Positions 1 to 10,219 of a stretch of 64,000 bases of DNA are shown here, piece by piece. The stretch comes from Hysterium pulicare CBS 123377 (Eukaryota; Ascomycota; Dothideomycetes; Hysteriales; Hysteriaceae): the NCBI GenBank assembly GCA_000467715.1, contig AJFK01000088.1, forward strand, positions 1 to 64,000, given 5' to 3'. Positions within the stretch are counted from its first letter, which is position 1; every line of letters begins with the position of its first letter. The notes under the pieces are model-generated. The model was not told the origin of the DNA, did no database searches, and was given only the letters and a program-made list of their open reading frames with translations. The position numbers and the translations under genes were made by a program.

Positions 1-868
1 GGAGGCGGTAGGTTCGGGTTGTGGGGTGTGGAGAGATGTAGACGGCTTTTCGAAGAATTTCGATCTTTGTGAGATTGGGTTGGTGTTAGGGAGATCCAAT
101 GCAGATGTATTACCTTTGAGCTATTAGATAGTTTAATTTCGGAGATTGTGAGAGGCTCAAGCGTGATTTCCTGTCGTCGTTTTAACTTTCAATGTGAAAA
201 TGCAATTTAAATCGTGTGATAATTATGAAGCAACAATGCGAACAACTAACCCACTTGTTATGATTATTACTTAGTCTTGGAATTATTGGTGCAGCAGGTA
301 TTCTCAACCATTTCGTGGTTGATCATCGGAACCAAAATTCAGAAGTGTGTTCTCCGACATCGTGACGATGACATTCGGAGAAAATGGAACCGAAGTGGTA
401 AATATGAGTGCATATGAAAATATGTTTGATGAGAGCCATGGTTGCAAAATGATCGGTCCGCTCTTGAAAATCGCTTGTCAATGTCGAGGAGGTTGCGTAC
501 TTGTGAACAGAGCTCCATAACGGGTGTCAGGATTCCAGAGATTCCAGCTTCACCTTTCCCATACAATCAGCCACAGAAGTCGGCGCAGGCAACATCTTCA
601 ACTTCTGCTGAGGACCAGATACTTCTCTATAATCTTAATACCGAACTCAACCGTGTATGCGCTCAGCCAAGAAGAGTCGTTACCGGGTTGATGCGCAGCC
701 CGGTTTCCAACGAACTACTACACCCATTGTGCTTTCTTATTAGTATGCAGCTTCAGCGACGGTAAAGAAGCATTCGGAGCTTCAACCACGTCGAGGGCGG
801 AACTTTCGAGCATAATTTGTTTCCGGTACTCCACCTGCGGTTAATCGCCTTCCTACCCTCTCGATATC
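1..868. other. Left edge, no firm gene
   Basis: No certain gene. An open stretch at 481-652 could be an upstream exon of the next gene: a GT at 653, an AG at 743, a mini exon at 744-761 and an AG at 890 keep the frame into that gene. The splice sites are weak, so I leave it outside the model. Confidence 0.3.
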
Positions 869-2162
869 ATGACGGATGCCCGCTCGCGAGGGACGAAAGA
901 GTACAGGAATGAACTAAGAGAGACCTGGAGAAAGAAGGCGGAAAAGGAATCGATATTCGAAGACGATGATAGCATCACTGCTACTGCCACAGTACAGCCA
1001 ATATACTCAGCCAAGGGGAGACTTGTGGAAAATTCGGAAGCACATTTGGATACCAGTCGAAGAAGTCAGAGCGCCTCAAGATCTCGCGCAGTATCATGCG
1101 ATGTGCCCTCTATAGTGATCTCTCGGGCTCCGACTTCGAAAAGACATAATATGGAGACACCATCTTGTGAGTCCGTATCTTCTGGTCGATCCAAAGGTCC
1201 TCAAAGACGTGGTGCAATTCACACCGCTCGGTCAGAGGGTTACTCAAGAGTACATGCCAGAAGCGCATTGTCACACGAAGTGTGCCAATCCGAATGTGCC
1301 TCCAATCATACTCCGGCTGGAAGCTCGCCTGGTAAGTCGTTTCCTCGATTTTCATCGCTCTGGAGTTTTGCGATACTGATAGCATAAAGGTAATTCGACT
1401 GATAAATGGGGAAGCCGGCGAGTGAGAGCTGTGATTCCAGACAATATCTCGGAGATTAGACCGCCTTCTCAATCATCTCTAAACGCAGGGTCCTGGGCCA
1501 CATGTATTTCCCCCCCAACCACGCGAAATGGAAGCAATCTCTGACAACTGACGGTAGACTCTGCGTCATCCTCGGTATACAGCAGATCGGACTTCCCCCT
1601 AACCCCATGGCCCACAGAGAATTCAATCTCGTTACAAGATAACACAGTGAGAGATGGAGCATTCGAAGACGGAAGCTCAATAGCGATCGCTGGTACAGAG
1701 GCCAGGCTAGGCGAATCCCAGCCCCCGAGGACGAACATATTCAGACAGTTTCTTTGTTTTAGATGCAAAGCATCGAGGAGGTCTGGGAATCTGCCAGCAT
1801 TCGATGGTACCCGGGCAATGGCATCGCAAAGCAACAGCATGGTGGAATTGCCACGCCCAACAGCTGAAAGTGACTCTAGCCGCAGCTTTTCGGTTACCAA
1901 TTCAACCTGTAATTCACGTGGGTCAAGCCATAATACCGAAAATTGTGGAAGGGTCAGAAACACCCGTCGTACATCAATTATCTTCCCGTCGGCTGGGAGG
2001 AGTGTTTCGAGTATGGAGACTAACCGTTCTCGGACGCTAACAAAAATTCCGTCCGCAACAGAATTGAATGATGTTGAGAGATTACTTCAGCGAGAATTGA
2101 ATGAGATGCGGCCGAAGATTCGGAACCTTTACAGCTTATCGGGTGATCAACCGTGGGTCTGA
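869..2162 (+). CDS. Hypothetical Ser/Arg-rich protein, three exons
   Basis: I do not recognise this gene. The model has exons 869-1331, 1390-1503 and 1558-2162, giving about 393 residues. Intron 1 is 58 nt with a GTAAGT donor. Intron 2 is 54 nt with a CTGAC branch-like site, and removing it takes out the only in-frame stop (TGA at 1542) between two long open stretches. The protein is rich in Ser, Arg and Asn, largely disordered in appearance, with an acidic patch (EDDDS) near residue 30 and a possible short helix near the end (NDVERLLQRELNEM). There is no signal peptide or membrane segment. A 164-codon frame on the opposite strand at 1469-1963 is judged a shadow. The start could lie upstream at 481 if the weak exons there are used. 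Confidence 0.45.
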
Positions 2163-2368
2163 TATGAGAGAGGACAAAACATTGCTAGAAGCCTTGCAAG
2201 GATCGTTAACGCCTCCGCGGGATGATTGAATGTTTGCAGTTTCTTGTTGGTTCGTGCATTCACTGCCCAGGATATAGTGTAGACTAAAGAAGACATTATG
2301 TTAAACTAGTACAGCATACGTACTTCTCTCCTGCGAAGAACACATCTGAAACTGTGCCCACCAATGAA

Positions 2369-3149
2369 TCACTTCCAGTGAGTCAGTAACCTGAGATCAG
2401 GATGATTGCGATCGGGCGGAAATAACGGAAGGTTGAGGGTCGAAATGGTTACTCGTGAACTTCCACCACTCACAATCTCAGAGTGCTCCCAAATCGGAGA
2501 ATTAGATGTTACAGAAGTGACAACCCGGTTGAAGTTGGCCCAGAGACCGGGTTGACGTATCCTCGCGATGACGGGCGAGTGGTAGTGAGTGAGACGAATT
2601 GAAAGAAACGAAGATCGAGATAGATTAGATGGCTTGCTCTTCTCCTCGAGGGTGGACGCAGAGAGTTCGGGAGAAGATGTTTGTTTCACGAAAATGGCCT
2701 TGGCTTCCAACCGAGGTTTCTCAACAGACGCCAGAAGCTGTCTCCACAACTCCTTCTCATCTCTCGCAGAAAACATCTCAGATTGACCATGAGGCTTGCG
2801 CTCATCTCGAAAATCATCGGGGAATACAATAAACCCAAAACATGATTCTCCACTTCCTAAAACCTGGGCCAACAGCTGTGACCGCGGTTCATCGTCGCCT
2901 CGCTCGTTTTGGCGGCCGTGAAACATGAAAGTACGAGAGAATGCTTGGAAAATTCATATCAAAATCAGCCTTGCTCATTTTCCTGAATGCAGTTCGAAGC
3001 CGAGAGGCGTTCGTCTGCCCAAATGCGTCTACATGGGCGTGGCCGAGTGTCGTCAGCTGTCTTCTGTTTGGGATCTGCAGCCTTTGGACTACTTCTATAT
3101 AATCTCCAAAGATGAAGGCAATTTCTTCTCCTACCACGCCTTTCATCAC
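2369..3149 (-). CDS. Hypothetical protein, uncertain two-exon model
   Basis: Two minus-strand open stretches (3149 down to about 2910, and about 2890 down to 2369) read like protein but lie in different frames. A 50-60 nt intron ending at a CACAG acceptor near 2880 can join them in frame only with a poor GTTTCA donor. The first part has a plausible helix-rich composition (FGDYIEVVQRLQ); the second contains a stretch around GFIVFPDDFRDE and a Ser-rich end. No family is recognised, and there is no signal peptide. It could be a real gene with another splice pattern, a decayed gene, or chance. It sits head-to-head with the LPMO gene, 167 bp apart. Confidence 0.25.
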
Positions 3150-3316
3150 AGCGACATTGCTCTTTTTTCCCTTTGGTCATCGACCCTTTCATTCTTTTAC
3201 TGTATCGTCTTCGTCGATTGCAGCTGGGATATTTTACATTCTTTCAGACTTCCCTCATTCGTTCCATTCACTGAAGCTTGAAGCGACTCCCTTAACAACT
3301 TTTGTGCTGTTAGAAC

Positions 3317-4819
3317 ATGTCTCTCATTCAAGCAGCTGCCTTAATTGGTGCGTTGGTTACATCCGTCTCTGCTCATGGCCATGTTCAGGGTATCGTGGAA
3401 GGCTACAACCCTTCTTTTCAATACATGCAAACGCCTCCTACCGTCATTGGATGGTCATGCCCGGATTGTCTCGACAACGGCTTTGTCGCCCCTGATGCAT
3501 ACAGCACATCCAACATTACCTGCCATAAATATGCAACCCCAGGACAGGCTTCTGCCAAGGTCGCCGCTGGAGGAACCGTTGAGCTTCAGTGGACTGCATG
3601 GCCAGAGTCCCACCATGGCCCTGTGCTCGACTACCTAGCGAACTGTAACGGGGAGTGCGAAACTGTTGACAAGGATTCATTGGAGTTTTTTAAGATCGAT
3701 GCAGGTGGCTTGATAGACGACTCCACTGTTCCTGGGACGTGGGCTTCCGATCAACTGATTGCGAACAACAACACTTGGACTCTCAAGATCCCCACCAGCA
3801 TTGCACCGGGTAACTACGTCCTACGACACGAAATTATCGCTCTCCACTCTGCCGGTCAAGAGGGTGGCGCTCAGAATTACCCTCAATGCATCAATCTCGA
3901 GGTCACCGGAAGTGGTTCAGACAAACCTACAGGAGTTGCTGGAACTGCGCTATATAAGCCATCTGATGCGGGCATTCTAGTCAACATCTACCAGAGTCTG
4001 ACATATAAGATTCCCGGGCCAAGTCTTTACAGTGGAGCCGAGTCTATCAGCCAAACTATTGCACCTGCCGCAGCCACAGCTTCAGTATTAAGTGCGACTG
4101 TTACTTCGTCCGTAGCCTCAAGCAGTGTGGCTTCTGCTCCTGTTTCTTCAAGCATCGGCCCCAGCTCAGTCGCCGCTGTTGAAGTCTCTTCTTCTTCTGT
4201 CGTTACTTCCGCACCCTTTCTTAGCGAAGCCACAAGCTTTGTTACCGCCGATTCAACGACGACCACGACGACCGTCATTGATATCACGATTATCGGCGCT
4301 GCTCCGACTTCTAGTCCTACAAAAGTTGCTCCTATTATCAGCCAAATCTCAAATCTGACGACCGCCCTTCCATCCAGCCTCCTCACGAGCGTTTTACCTA
4401 GCGCCATACCAACCGGCAATAGCAGCTCGGGCGATGTACCATCCTCTCCTCTTCCAGCCGGGATGACACTCAAAGACCTCCTCGAATGGGTCAAGTGGAT
4501 CATGCGTTCTTTCTTCCGCCACAGCAATGAAAAACACCCTCGTAACTTTGTCGAGAGAAGACAGTTGGTAGGCTTCCCTAGCGCTTCGATGCACGTTCCG
4601 ACTGGCATATTTCCCTCGGATTTTGCGGCTCCCTCTGGAGGCCACCACCATCACCACCACCATGGCGACCGACCTTTTGGTACTGGTCTTCCATCAAACC
4701 TCGTAAGGCCTACTGAACTACCTTCAGATCTTCCTTCTGGCTTCCCTAAGCCGTCGGACCATCCTAGCTTTAACTATCCAGGACTTTCAGTGCCTACCGC
4801 TCTACCAACTGGATTTTAG
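3317..4819 (+). CDS. AA9 lytic polysaccharide monooxygenase with long C-terminal tail
   Basis: Secreted copper enzyme that cleaves cellulose or related beta-glucans oxidatively. It is a single exon of 500 residues. Residues 1-19 form a signal peptide ending SVSA, so the mature protein starts with His20 (HGHV), the first copper ligand of the histidine brace. The second is His99 in SHHGP. The axial Tyr188 and second-sphere Gln186 lie in AQNYPQC, with His177 nine residues before the Gln, the spacing known from the family. The catalytic domain ends near residue 235. It is followed by about 150 Ser/Thr/Ala/Val-rich residues, a short Trp-containing helix-like block ([13 protein letters not shown]), then a Pro/Gly-rich end with seven consecutive His. 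No CBM1 is present. Substrate preference cannot be told from sequence. Assignment to AA9 is very secure. Confidence 0.95.
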   Translation: MSLIQAAALIGALVTSVSAHGHVQGIVEGYNPSFQYMQTPPTVIGWSCPDCLDNGFVAPDAYSTSNITCHKYATPGQASAKVAAGGTVELQWTAWPESHHGPVLDYLANCNGECETVDKDSLEFFKIDAGGLIDDSTVPGTWASDQLIANNNTWTLKIPTSIAPGNYVLRHEIIALHSAGQEGGAQNYPQCINLEVTGSGSDKPTGVAGTALYKPSDAGILVNIYQSLTYKIPGPSLYSGAESISQTIAPAAATASVLSATVTSSVASSSVASAPVSSSIGPSSVAAVEVSSSSVVTSAPFLSEATSFVTADSTTTTTTVIDITIIGAAPTSSPTKVAPIISQISNLTTALPSSLLTSVLPSAIPTGNSSSGDVPSSPLPAGMTLKDLLEWVKWIMRSFFRHSNEKHPRNFVERRQLVGFPSASMHVPTGIFPSDFAAPSGGHHHHHHHGDRPFGTGLPSNLVRPTELPSDLPSGFPKPSDHPSFNYPGLSVPTALPTGF

Positions 4820-5500
4820 ACGTATCGCAAACAAGACAACTATGGCCCTTGAATGAGATTATTTCTGCAGATGTCTGGGTTGCTATTCTTCATTCCATTT
4901 CTACCGTAAATATATTTACCCTTTTTCTATAGATCTTTGACTGAGAATACCTTCTTGTACATAAATCATACATACATGCCCGGTAGCTGCGCCTTTTCCA
5001 CCACATTTCATCAGTATTGACATTAACAGTTCGTAAAGAGTAAACGGTCCACTGCTTAGTCATTAATCTTCTTCACCCCTTCGATATCATGAAAGCTTCC
5101 GCATTCCTTCATCTTATTACATCAGTTGTCCTCGTCAAGACAAGAGGTCGATTTCTAACCACTACGCCATCGACGGTACTTGTCGCCGCGGGGTTGCAGT
5201 TTGGCAGTCTAAGATATTGGAAAAGACGTGCTGAATAACTTAGGGCTTTCTTCTTAGTGCTGATCATCATCTTTTCCTTACGACGATTATCTTCACTGAC
5301 TAGACTTCCACGATAACATCCGATCCAGGGGCCGACTCAACCCTTGACACCTCTAAAAACTTCCAAATCTCACCACCAAAAGCTGCCATGATTCTTCTTT
5401 GAGGCGGTAGTTGAAAACATGCGTTGTACGACCTCCAGGTTGTGGTATCTCCATAATGCTCCAGAAGTGCTTCTGCTTCCCAACTCCTGCTCCAGCTTGA
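4820..5500. other. 3' flank of AA9 gene and intergenic DNA
   Basis: No gene seen. On the minus strand near 5190-5150 there is a 5'-tRNA-like piece with an A-box-like TGGCGTAGTGG, but no anticodon stem or B box follows, so it is at most a relic. Confidence 0.4.
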
Positions 5501-5554
5501 TGCTTGGGGTCGGGAAGATTGTGGAAGGAGAAAAAGAAATAAACGGTCGCGTGG

Positions 5555-5595
5555 TTTATATCTTGGAGAGTTGGCCGCTTGCAATGGAGCACGTG
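5555..5595 (-). promoter_or_regulatory. Promoter-like module copy 1
   Basis: Minus strand: CACGTG at 5595-5590, then GATATAAA at 5562-5555, followed by a CT-rich run (TTTCTTTTTCTCCTTCC). The module interrupts the only sizeable minus-strand frame of this stretch. Confidence 0.5.
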
Positions 5596-6306
5596 GTGCA
5601 GCCGGTTAGTCAGCTGCGACTTGACGAATATAAAAACCTTTCTATCGCCTTCAATGTCTTCTACTTTCTTCACCAGTGTCTGAGCTTGCCCAACCATAAC
5701 TTTCCATTGTACTCAAGAATGCGGACAACTTTGAAGTTCCAGTCTAAGAAGGCGGATCCTCAGATGCTTTGAGACGTCTGACTTTTTGTTGTCTACCACA
5801 CATTTTTAGTTCCGACCGAGGATTCATATACGGTGAGCACGATCCATACTTCTCCCCTGGGTGTCATCAGAACGACATGTTGAGCATCTGGGATCCCAAT
5901 ACTTTCCTCTTGCAAGTATATGAAGGATACAATGACCATCATCAGCGAACCTTTCATATTCATCATTTTATTAACGAAGCTACTGATCATCGCAATCAAA
6001 CACTTCTACTGCTGGCCACCGTCCAAGCGTGCTTTACACAACTCTCAACGGTGCCGAGAATCAAACAAATGCAGGCTCCAATTCGCATCGATAAGGTAGT
6101 TCCGTGACGTATGTTCCCTCTCCAACAAAATCAGATCCCCAGGAACCGCGGGCAACCCATGTAATGTGGTATTAATTCTGTTCTAGCACCCAAGACATGG
6201 GTTTCTTGAACAATTATGCATAACCCGTGACAGACCAGTTTTCTTCGTGTGAAGGAGCGTGGAAGTTGTGTGCAGGAAAGGAAAAGGAAAGAGGGGGCTG
6301 AAGAGG

Positions 6307-6385
6307 TTTATATCTTACCAGCTAAACTAAGATATGGATCTAAGGGGCGATCAAGCACGTGGTATCAGAGCCATCAGAGCACGTG
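6307..6385 (-). promoter_or_regulatory. Promoter-like module copy 2
   Basis: Two CACGTG cores (6385-6379 and 6361-6355), then GATATAAA at 6314-6307 and a leader CTCTTTCCTTTTCCTTTCC on the minus strand. About 220 nt downstream a minus-strand ATG near 6090 opens a short hydrophobic stretch (MRIGACICLILG) resembling a signal peptide, but the frame ends soon after. Confidence 0.45.
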
Positions 6386-7151
6386 GATGTCCTAGCAGGC
6401 TAGCCATCTCTTGGATATAAAAACTACTTGGAATCCCTCTCTCGACTTCTTCTTTCCTCACGAGCTACGAGAGCTCCTGCACATGCTCAAAAGCAATTGG
6501 AATTTGGGGTTATGTGCTGGGCTTGGGTGGCTGCTGCTTCGCCAAATAGTATACTGCTACGATGGGATGAGCTGGATCTGTCTCCCTCTTTTAAAACCTA
6601 TGGCAGAGATGTACGATGAAAACCACAAACGCATGAATGAGCGGTTCAATGGAGCTTTTCCCGGGCGAGTGCTTACTCTACCATTCAAGCAACAGGTCCA
6701 CGTTAAGAGATCGCAGATCACTCACTACAGCTAGATGATAATGAAGGTCATCATTACTCAACGTCGATGGGCTTTCGACCATCTTCATTCATTAATTCAT
6801 GTACCGAAACCTCGATCCCTGCCTCCACATGTGCGTATGTTTGTGTGTGGGTTGCAATGTATTGTAGACCCTCTCCATACGTCATCCTAGAGCAGGAGTC
6901 CCGAAGGAACAGACCGTGCTGTGTGGACTAGTTGTATAGTCAAAAGCATGGCTCGGTAGAAGCCGTGTGTCTAGCACAAGTCTCCCAACCATGTGTGAGA
7001 ACGACTCTGCGTACTGGAAGAACCATGATAAGGGTTTTTTCTTGGTGATTTGGCCCATATTTCATGTTGGACAATCTGTATGATGTTCCGCCGCCCAGTG
7101 AGAAGTTGGTGGAGAGAAAAGGGAGGAAGAATCGGAGGTTGAGGGGAGATA

Positions 7152-7212
7152 TTTATATCTTTTCCCGGAAGAGTCTGGGAGAATTGTCAGCTGATTTCAC
7201 GTAAAGCACGTA
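7152..7212 (-). promoter_or_regulatory. Promoter-like module copy 3, eroded
   Basis: The E-box is reduced to GCACGTAC; GATATAAA is intact at 7159-7152, followed on the minus strand by a CT-rich leader with TTTTCTCTCCACC. Confidence 0.4.
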
Positions 7213-7689
7213 CGTCAGCCAGTCTTAATGGGAAGAGGGCAGGATGTACTGCATCCGTCTTGCACGAATCCCTAGTGGCGAGAAAATGACAGTGCAGTTC
7301 AATATAATAGTCTTCATCATTTCCACATACTAATAGCCTTCACACTCACTACACTCACCTTGATCGCAATATCTCAACCGCGTCCCATTGTATATTTCAC
7401 TCGCTGCGTTATGATTTTCCTCTCCTCTCCATGCTCTAGCTCTAGTTCCATTTTCCGAACAACAACCATATGATTTTTGGTTATCTTCCGTTTTTAGAAG
7501 CGGCCAAATGCTTTATGGTTCCTTCATATGGCACATCGGTGCTCATGCCTGAACCTATATGGTGCAGCCAGGCAGAACTCCCCAGCCATACTCTCAATCG
7601 GCCAGCGTTTTGACCCTATTATCTGAGGCCAATCTTGAACAGTCCGAGCGTAGTGGAGAAGAGGAAAGCAAGGGGATGTCGATGAGGTA

Positions 7690-7741
7690 TTTATATGTTT
7701 TACGCAAAGGTTTAGTAAAGCTAGTGAGCTCCAAGCACGTG
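7690..7741 (-). promoter_or_regulatory. Promoter-like module copy 4
   Basis: CACGTG at 7741-7736, ATATAAA at 7696-7690, leader CCTCTTCTCCACTACG on the minus strand. It is the closest match to copy 5. Confidence 0.5.
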
Positions 7742-8283
7742 AAAAGGTTTACGTTCGGAGAGGGTTAGAATTCGGTTTGAGTCAATCTCCAAAGACTTCC
7801 CAATAAGTTTGAATACTTCCTTGCTTCGTATAGTACATGGTGTAGATAATAAAGGTCAGAGAAGTCGAATATAGTGATATTCATCACCAAACTACACACT
7901 TTACCAGCATGGTTTAGCCAGGGATGTTCCTATCACAGCTTCCGCATGCGATGCGTTCTACCTGGCGATATGACGCCCTTCCCCGTGGTTCATTTTCAAG
8001 GCAGAATTCAGACCAGCAACCATATCGGCCAGCTCTCGATTCATTTTTGAGGGCGGCCACATTCTCATCCCTCCTCTCATCATCTGGAACATCAGTGCTC
8101 GTCGCTTACATGTCTGGCACAGCAGCCATGGTGTTGTTCAAGATCTAGGTTGGAAGCAGCCATGAAACTGTCCAACTGACAATCTTTGGATCCCATGAAC
8201 TGCTGCCAACTATGTTTCGAATAGCTTGGAATCCGGATGTAGTGGTGGAGAAGAAAAGATAACGAGGTGGGGATGAGGTGGAT

Positions 8284-8335
8284 TTTATATCAAAGAACGA
8301 CGGAGAGAATAGGAGGCAATAAGTTGCTGCACGTG
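8284..8335 (-). promoter_or_regulatory. Promoter-like module copy 5
   Basis: CACGTG at 8335-8330, GATATAAA at 8291-8284, leader TCTTTTCTTCTCCACCACT on the minus strand. Similarity to copy 4 continues through the next 250 nt. Confidence 0.5.
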
Positions 8336-9295
8336 AGTCTGTCTGAGTAAGCATAGCTGTTTCTATGATATAAAATCTGCTCTTAGTTGGAATATTTACA
8401 TTCTCTACTGCCGTCAATGAGTCCTTGGACCGAGGCTAGAAATACCAGTCTTCCAACCTGATGGGTGTTGTGTTGAGTCAGTCCCGGACCACTATTATCG
8501 ACAAGGACAACATCCGAAAACATGTCTGGTCAAAGTTTTTCACCGAGCAAATTGATGGGAGCGTGGTGCGGATCGTGACTCTTCGCAGGCGTTGGATGCT
8601 AAGATCACAGAGGGAGTAGTGTCGCCAAAGACGATGAAGTTTATCACATCGATGTGTTGACGTTGCCCATTATTTCTGCTATCGGGTTTGTTACAGACCC
8701 CTAACTGAACACAACAGGTTAATGCCGAAGTCCAAACAAACCGCCCACTCCATATGCTGATTTTGTGAAAAAGAGTCGACACGGATAGCCTGGAATATAG
8801 CTTCGTCCGGCACAAGTCTCCACGAACATCGTGCTTTCGCTTGCACATTTTGGAAGCACCCATGAACGGAATGTCTTTATTTCTTTGGCTCCATGCCAAA
8901 AGCATGGATATTGCAAAGAGAATCCAAGCGAACCTAAGTATGTTCCTGAGGATACGTTCTTGATGCGCTCCATCACCTCTTCCCATATCCATTAGCCATC
9001 GCAAGTCTCAACCCAGTCCCCACAGCCACCACATCGTATCAACCTGTTGAGATTTTCGGAAGTCCAACATATATCTAGTATGCTTCAACTCTGTTGCAAA
9101 CATGCTGCTAGCGCTGTTGTTGTGCTGACCACACGCTCCCGACCATGCTCAACCTTTCAAGCATTTTGTAGAGCCCCAGAAGCGGACATCGGACAACTCT
9201 TGCTTCACTTCTGGCTCCATAAATAGTCGTAAGACACTATGATAGACCTAGATGTGAAGAATTGGTAAGACAAGCTTGAGATAGGTTCGTTGGGC

Positions 9296-9339
9296 TGTAT
9301 ATATAGCTTGTAGGAGGTACTTGGGAAGCCTGGCACGTG
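9296..9339 (-). promoter_or_regulatory. Possible promoter-like module copy 6
   Basis: CACGTG at 9339-9334 followed by TATATATA at about 9305-9297 on the minus strand. The following sequence is only weakly like the other copies, so membership is doubtful. Confidence 0.3.
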
Positions 9340-9763
9340 CAGGATTCTACGCCGCCTCGGGAAGTCTAGGTAGTGAGTGGACCACACAAAAGGAGTTTGA
9401 ACAATGAGCTTACGAGTAAAGCTGTAATGGATACTCTGATATTTGCTTGGGTATCGTAAGAAATGGAGGAAAGCAAGGACATACTTGCGATGTTTCAGAA
9501 TTAGTTTTCAATTAATTGAGGATAGTCTATTCTACGGGTTTTCCCGCAGCTGTGATGATATTCTGCTGTATTGAGCTAAGAAGAAGCTTCAATTCATGCT
9601 CCTCCTTTCAAAGGTTGACTTGCCATTCCAGGCGTGCCTAGCATACCATCATCCGTGACGTCATTCGTATTCCATCTTTCATACACATCACGCGCGGGAC
9701 TTGCTGTCCAGATGCGAGTGATGCCAAGGCATTCGTGATTCATTTAGCTCTTGCCGAGAGCCG

Positions 9764-10183
9764 TTACTTCTTTTTCGCATTTCGCAAGAAGCTCTTTGTC
9801 TCCGGACTCAACAGGGGAGTGTAGTAGGAACCCACGCCCCTATGCGTGAATAGGATGGCTATTAGGTCAGCAGGACCAAGGTATCCAATGACCTCATCGG
9901 TGAGCTCGCACGGAAGAGTGCTTATTAAATCCTGGCTGGATCTATCAGAATGCATTCTCACGCCCCATGAGCGTTCGTCCATTATTTGTCGATACATGTC
10001 ATCTGTGAGTGGGGGCACCAGACCCTGGCGTTCGAGAAAGGGCCACAAGGCGAGAGCAAACGCGACATATTCTTTGGGTTTCAGATATTGTATTATGCTT
10101 AGGAGCAACTCGGTCGGCAGGTTGTAGAGAGACTTGCGAGGGGGAGGCGGTGGTGGTGGAGGAGGAGCCCCAGCACTCGCCAT
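9764..10183 (-). CDS. Small F-box-like protein
   Basis: A 139-residue single-exon protein. After a run of nine prolines (residues 7-15) comes an F-box-like segment (residues 18-50, LYNLPTELLLSIIQYLKP). A second, similar segment follows near residues 85-115 (LISTLPCELTDEVIGYLGP), and the end is Lys-rich. F-box proteins usually bind Skp1 and recruit substrates to SCF ubiquitin ligases, but here there is no separate substrate domain. The two segments may be an internal duplication or one may act as a decoy Skp1 binder; both ideas are inference. The gene begins only 36 bp after the stop of the membrane-protein gene on the same strand. No signal peptide. Confidence 0.65.
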   Translation of the reverse strand: MASAGAPPPPPPPPPRKSLYNLPTELLLSIIQYLKPKEYVAFALALWPFLERQGLVPPLTDDMYRQIMDERSWGVRMHSDRSSQDLISTLPCELTDEVIGYLGPADLIAILFTHRGVGSYYTPLLSPETKSFLRNAKKK

Positions 10184-10219
10184 ATTGGTTGAAACGAACT
10201 CGAGAATGATAAGAAAATA

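Larger units (their letters stand above)
5500..9400 (-). repeat. Array of diverged promoter-like modules
   Basis: No convincing gene is found in nearly 4 kb, but the same arrangement recurs on the minus strand: a CACGTG core, 28-60 nt later a GATATAAA-type TATA box, then a CT-rich leader. CACGTG/TATA pairs lie at 5590/5562, 6355 and 6379/6314, 7735/7696, 8329/8291 and, more weakly, 7206/7159 (CACGTA) and 9334/9306 (TATATA). The copies near 7.7 and 8.3 kb can be aligned by eye for about 250 nt beyond the TATA box (shared CTTCTCCAC, CCGATGT/CTGATGT and GTGGCCGC-type blocks). The 7.1-kb copy shares the later block. The piece GCACAAGTCTCC is found at both about 6980 and 8808. Open frames downstream are short and not conserved, so the bodies look noncoding or decayed. 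Confidence 0.55.

Noticed and set aside
1469-1963. 164-codon minus-strand frame
   Set aside because: The plus strand has a spliceable gene here with good intron signals, and the minus frame shows no domain or start context.
4027-4608. 193-codon minus-strand frame with Val/Glu runs
   Set aside because: Mirror of the Ser/Thr-rich AA9 tail on the plus strand; composition explained by the repeat-like codons.
4642-4663. Seven consecutive His codons suggesting a vector His-tag or contamination
   Set aside because: Codons are mixed CAC/CAT, flanks continue as coding fungal sequence and no vector features are nearby.
5353-5697. 114-codon minus-strand frame near the first promoter-like module
   Set aside because: It runs straight through the CACGTG/TATA/CT-leader module; its protein-like look comes from that sequence, and no continuation is found.
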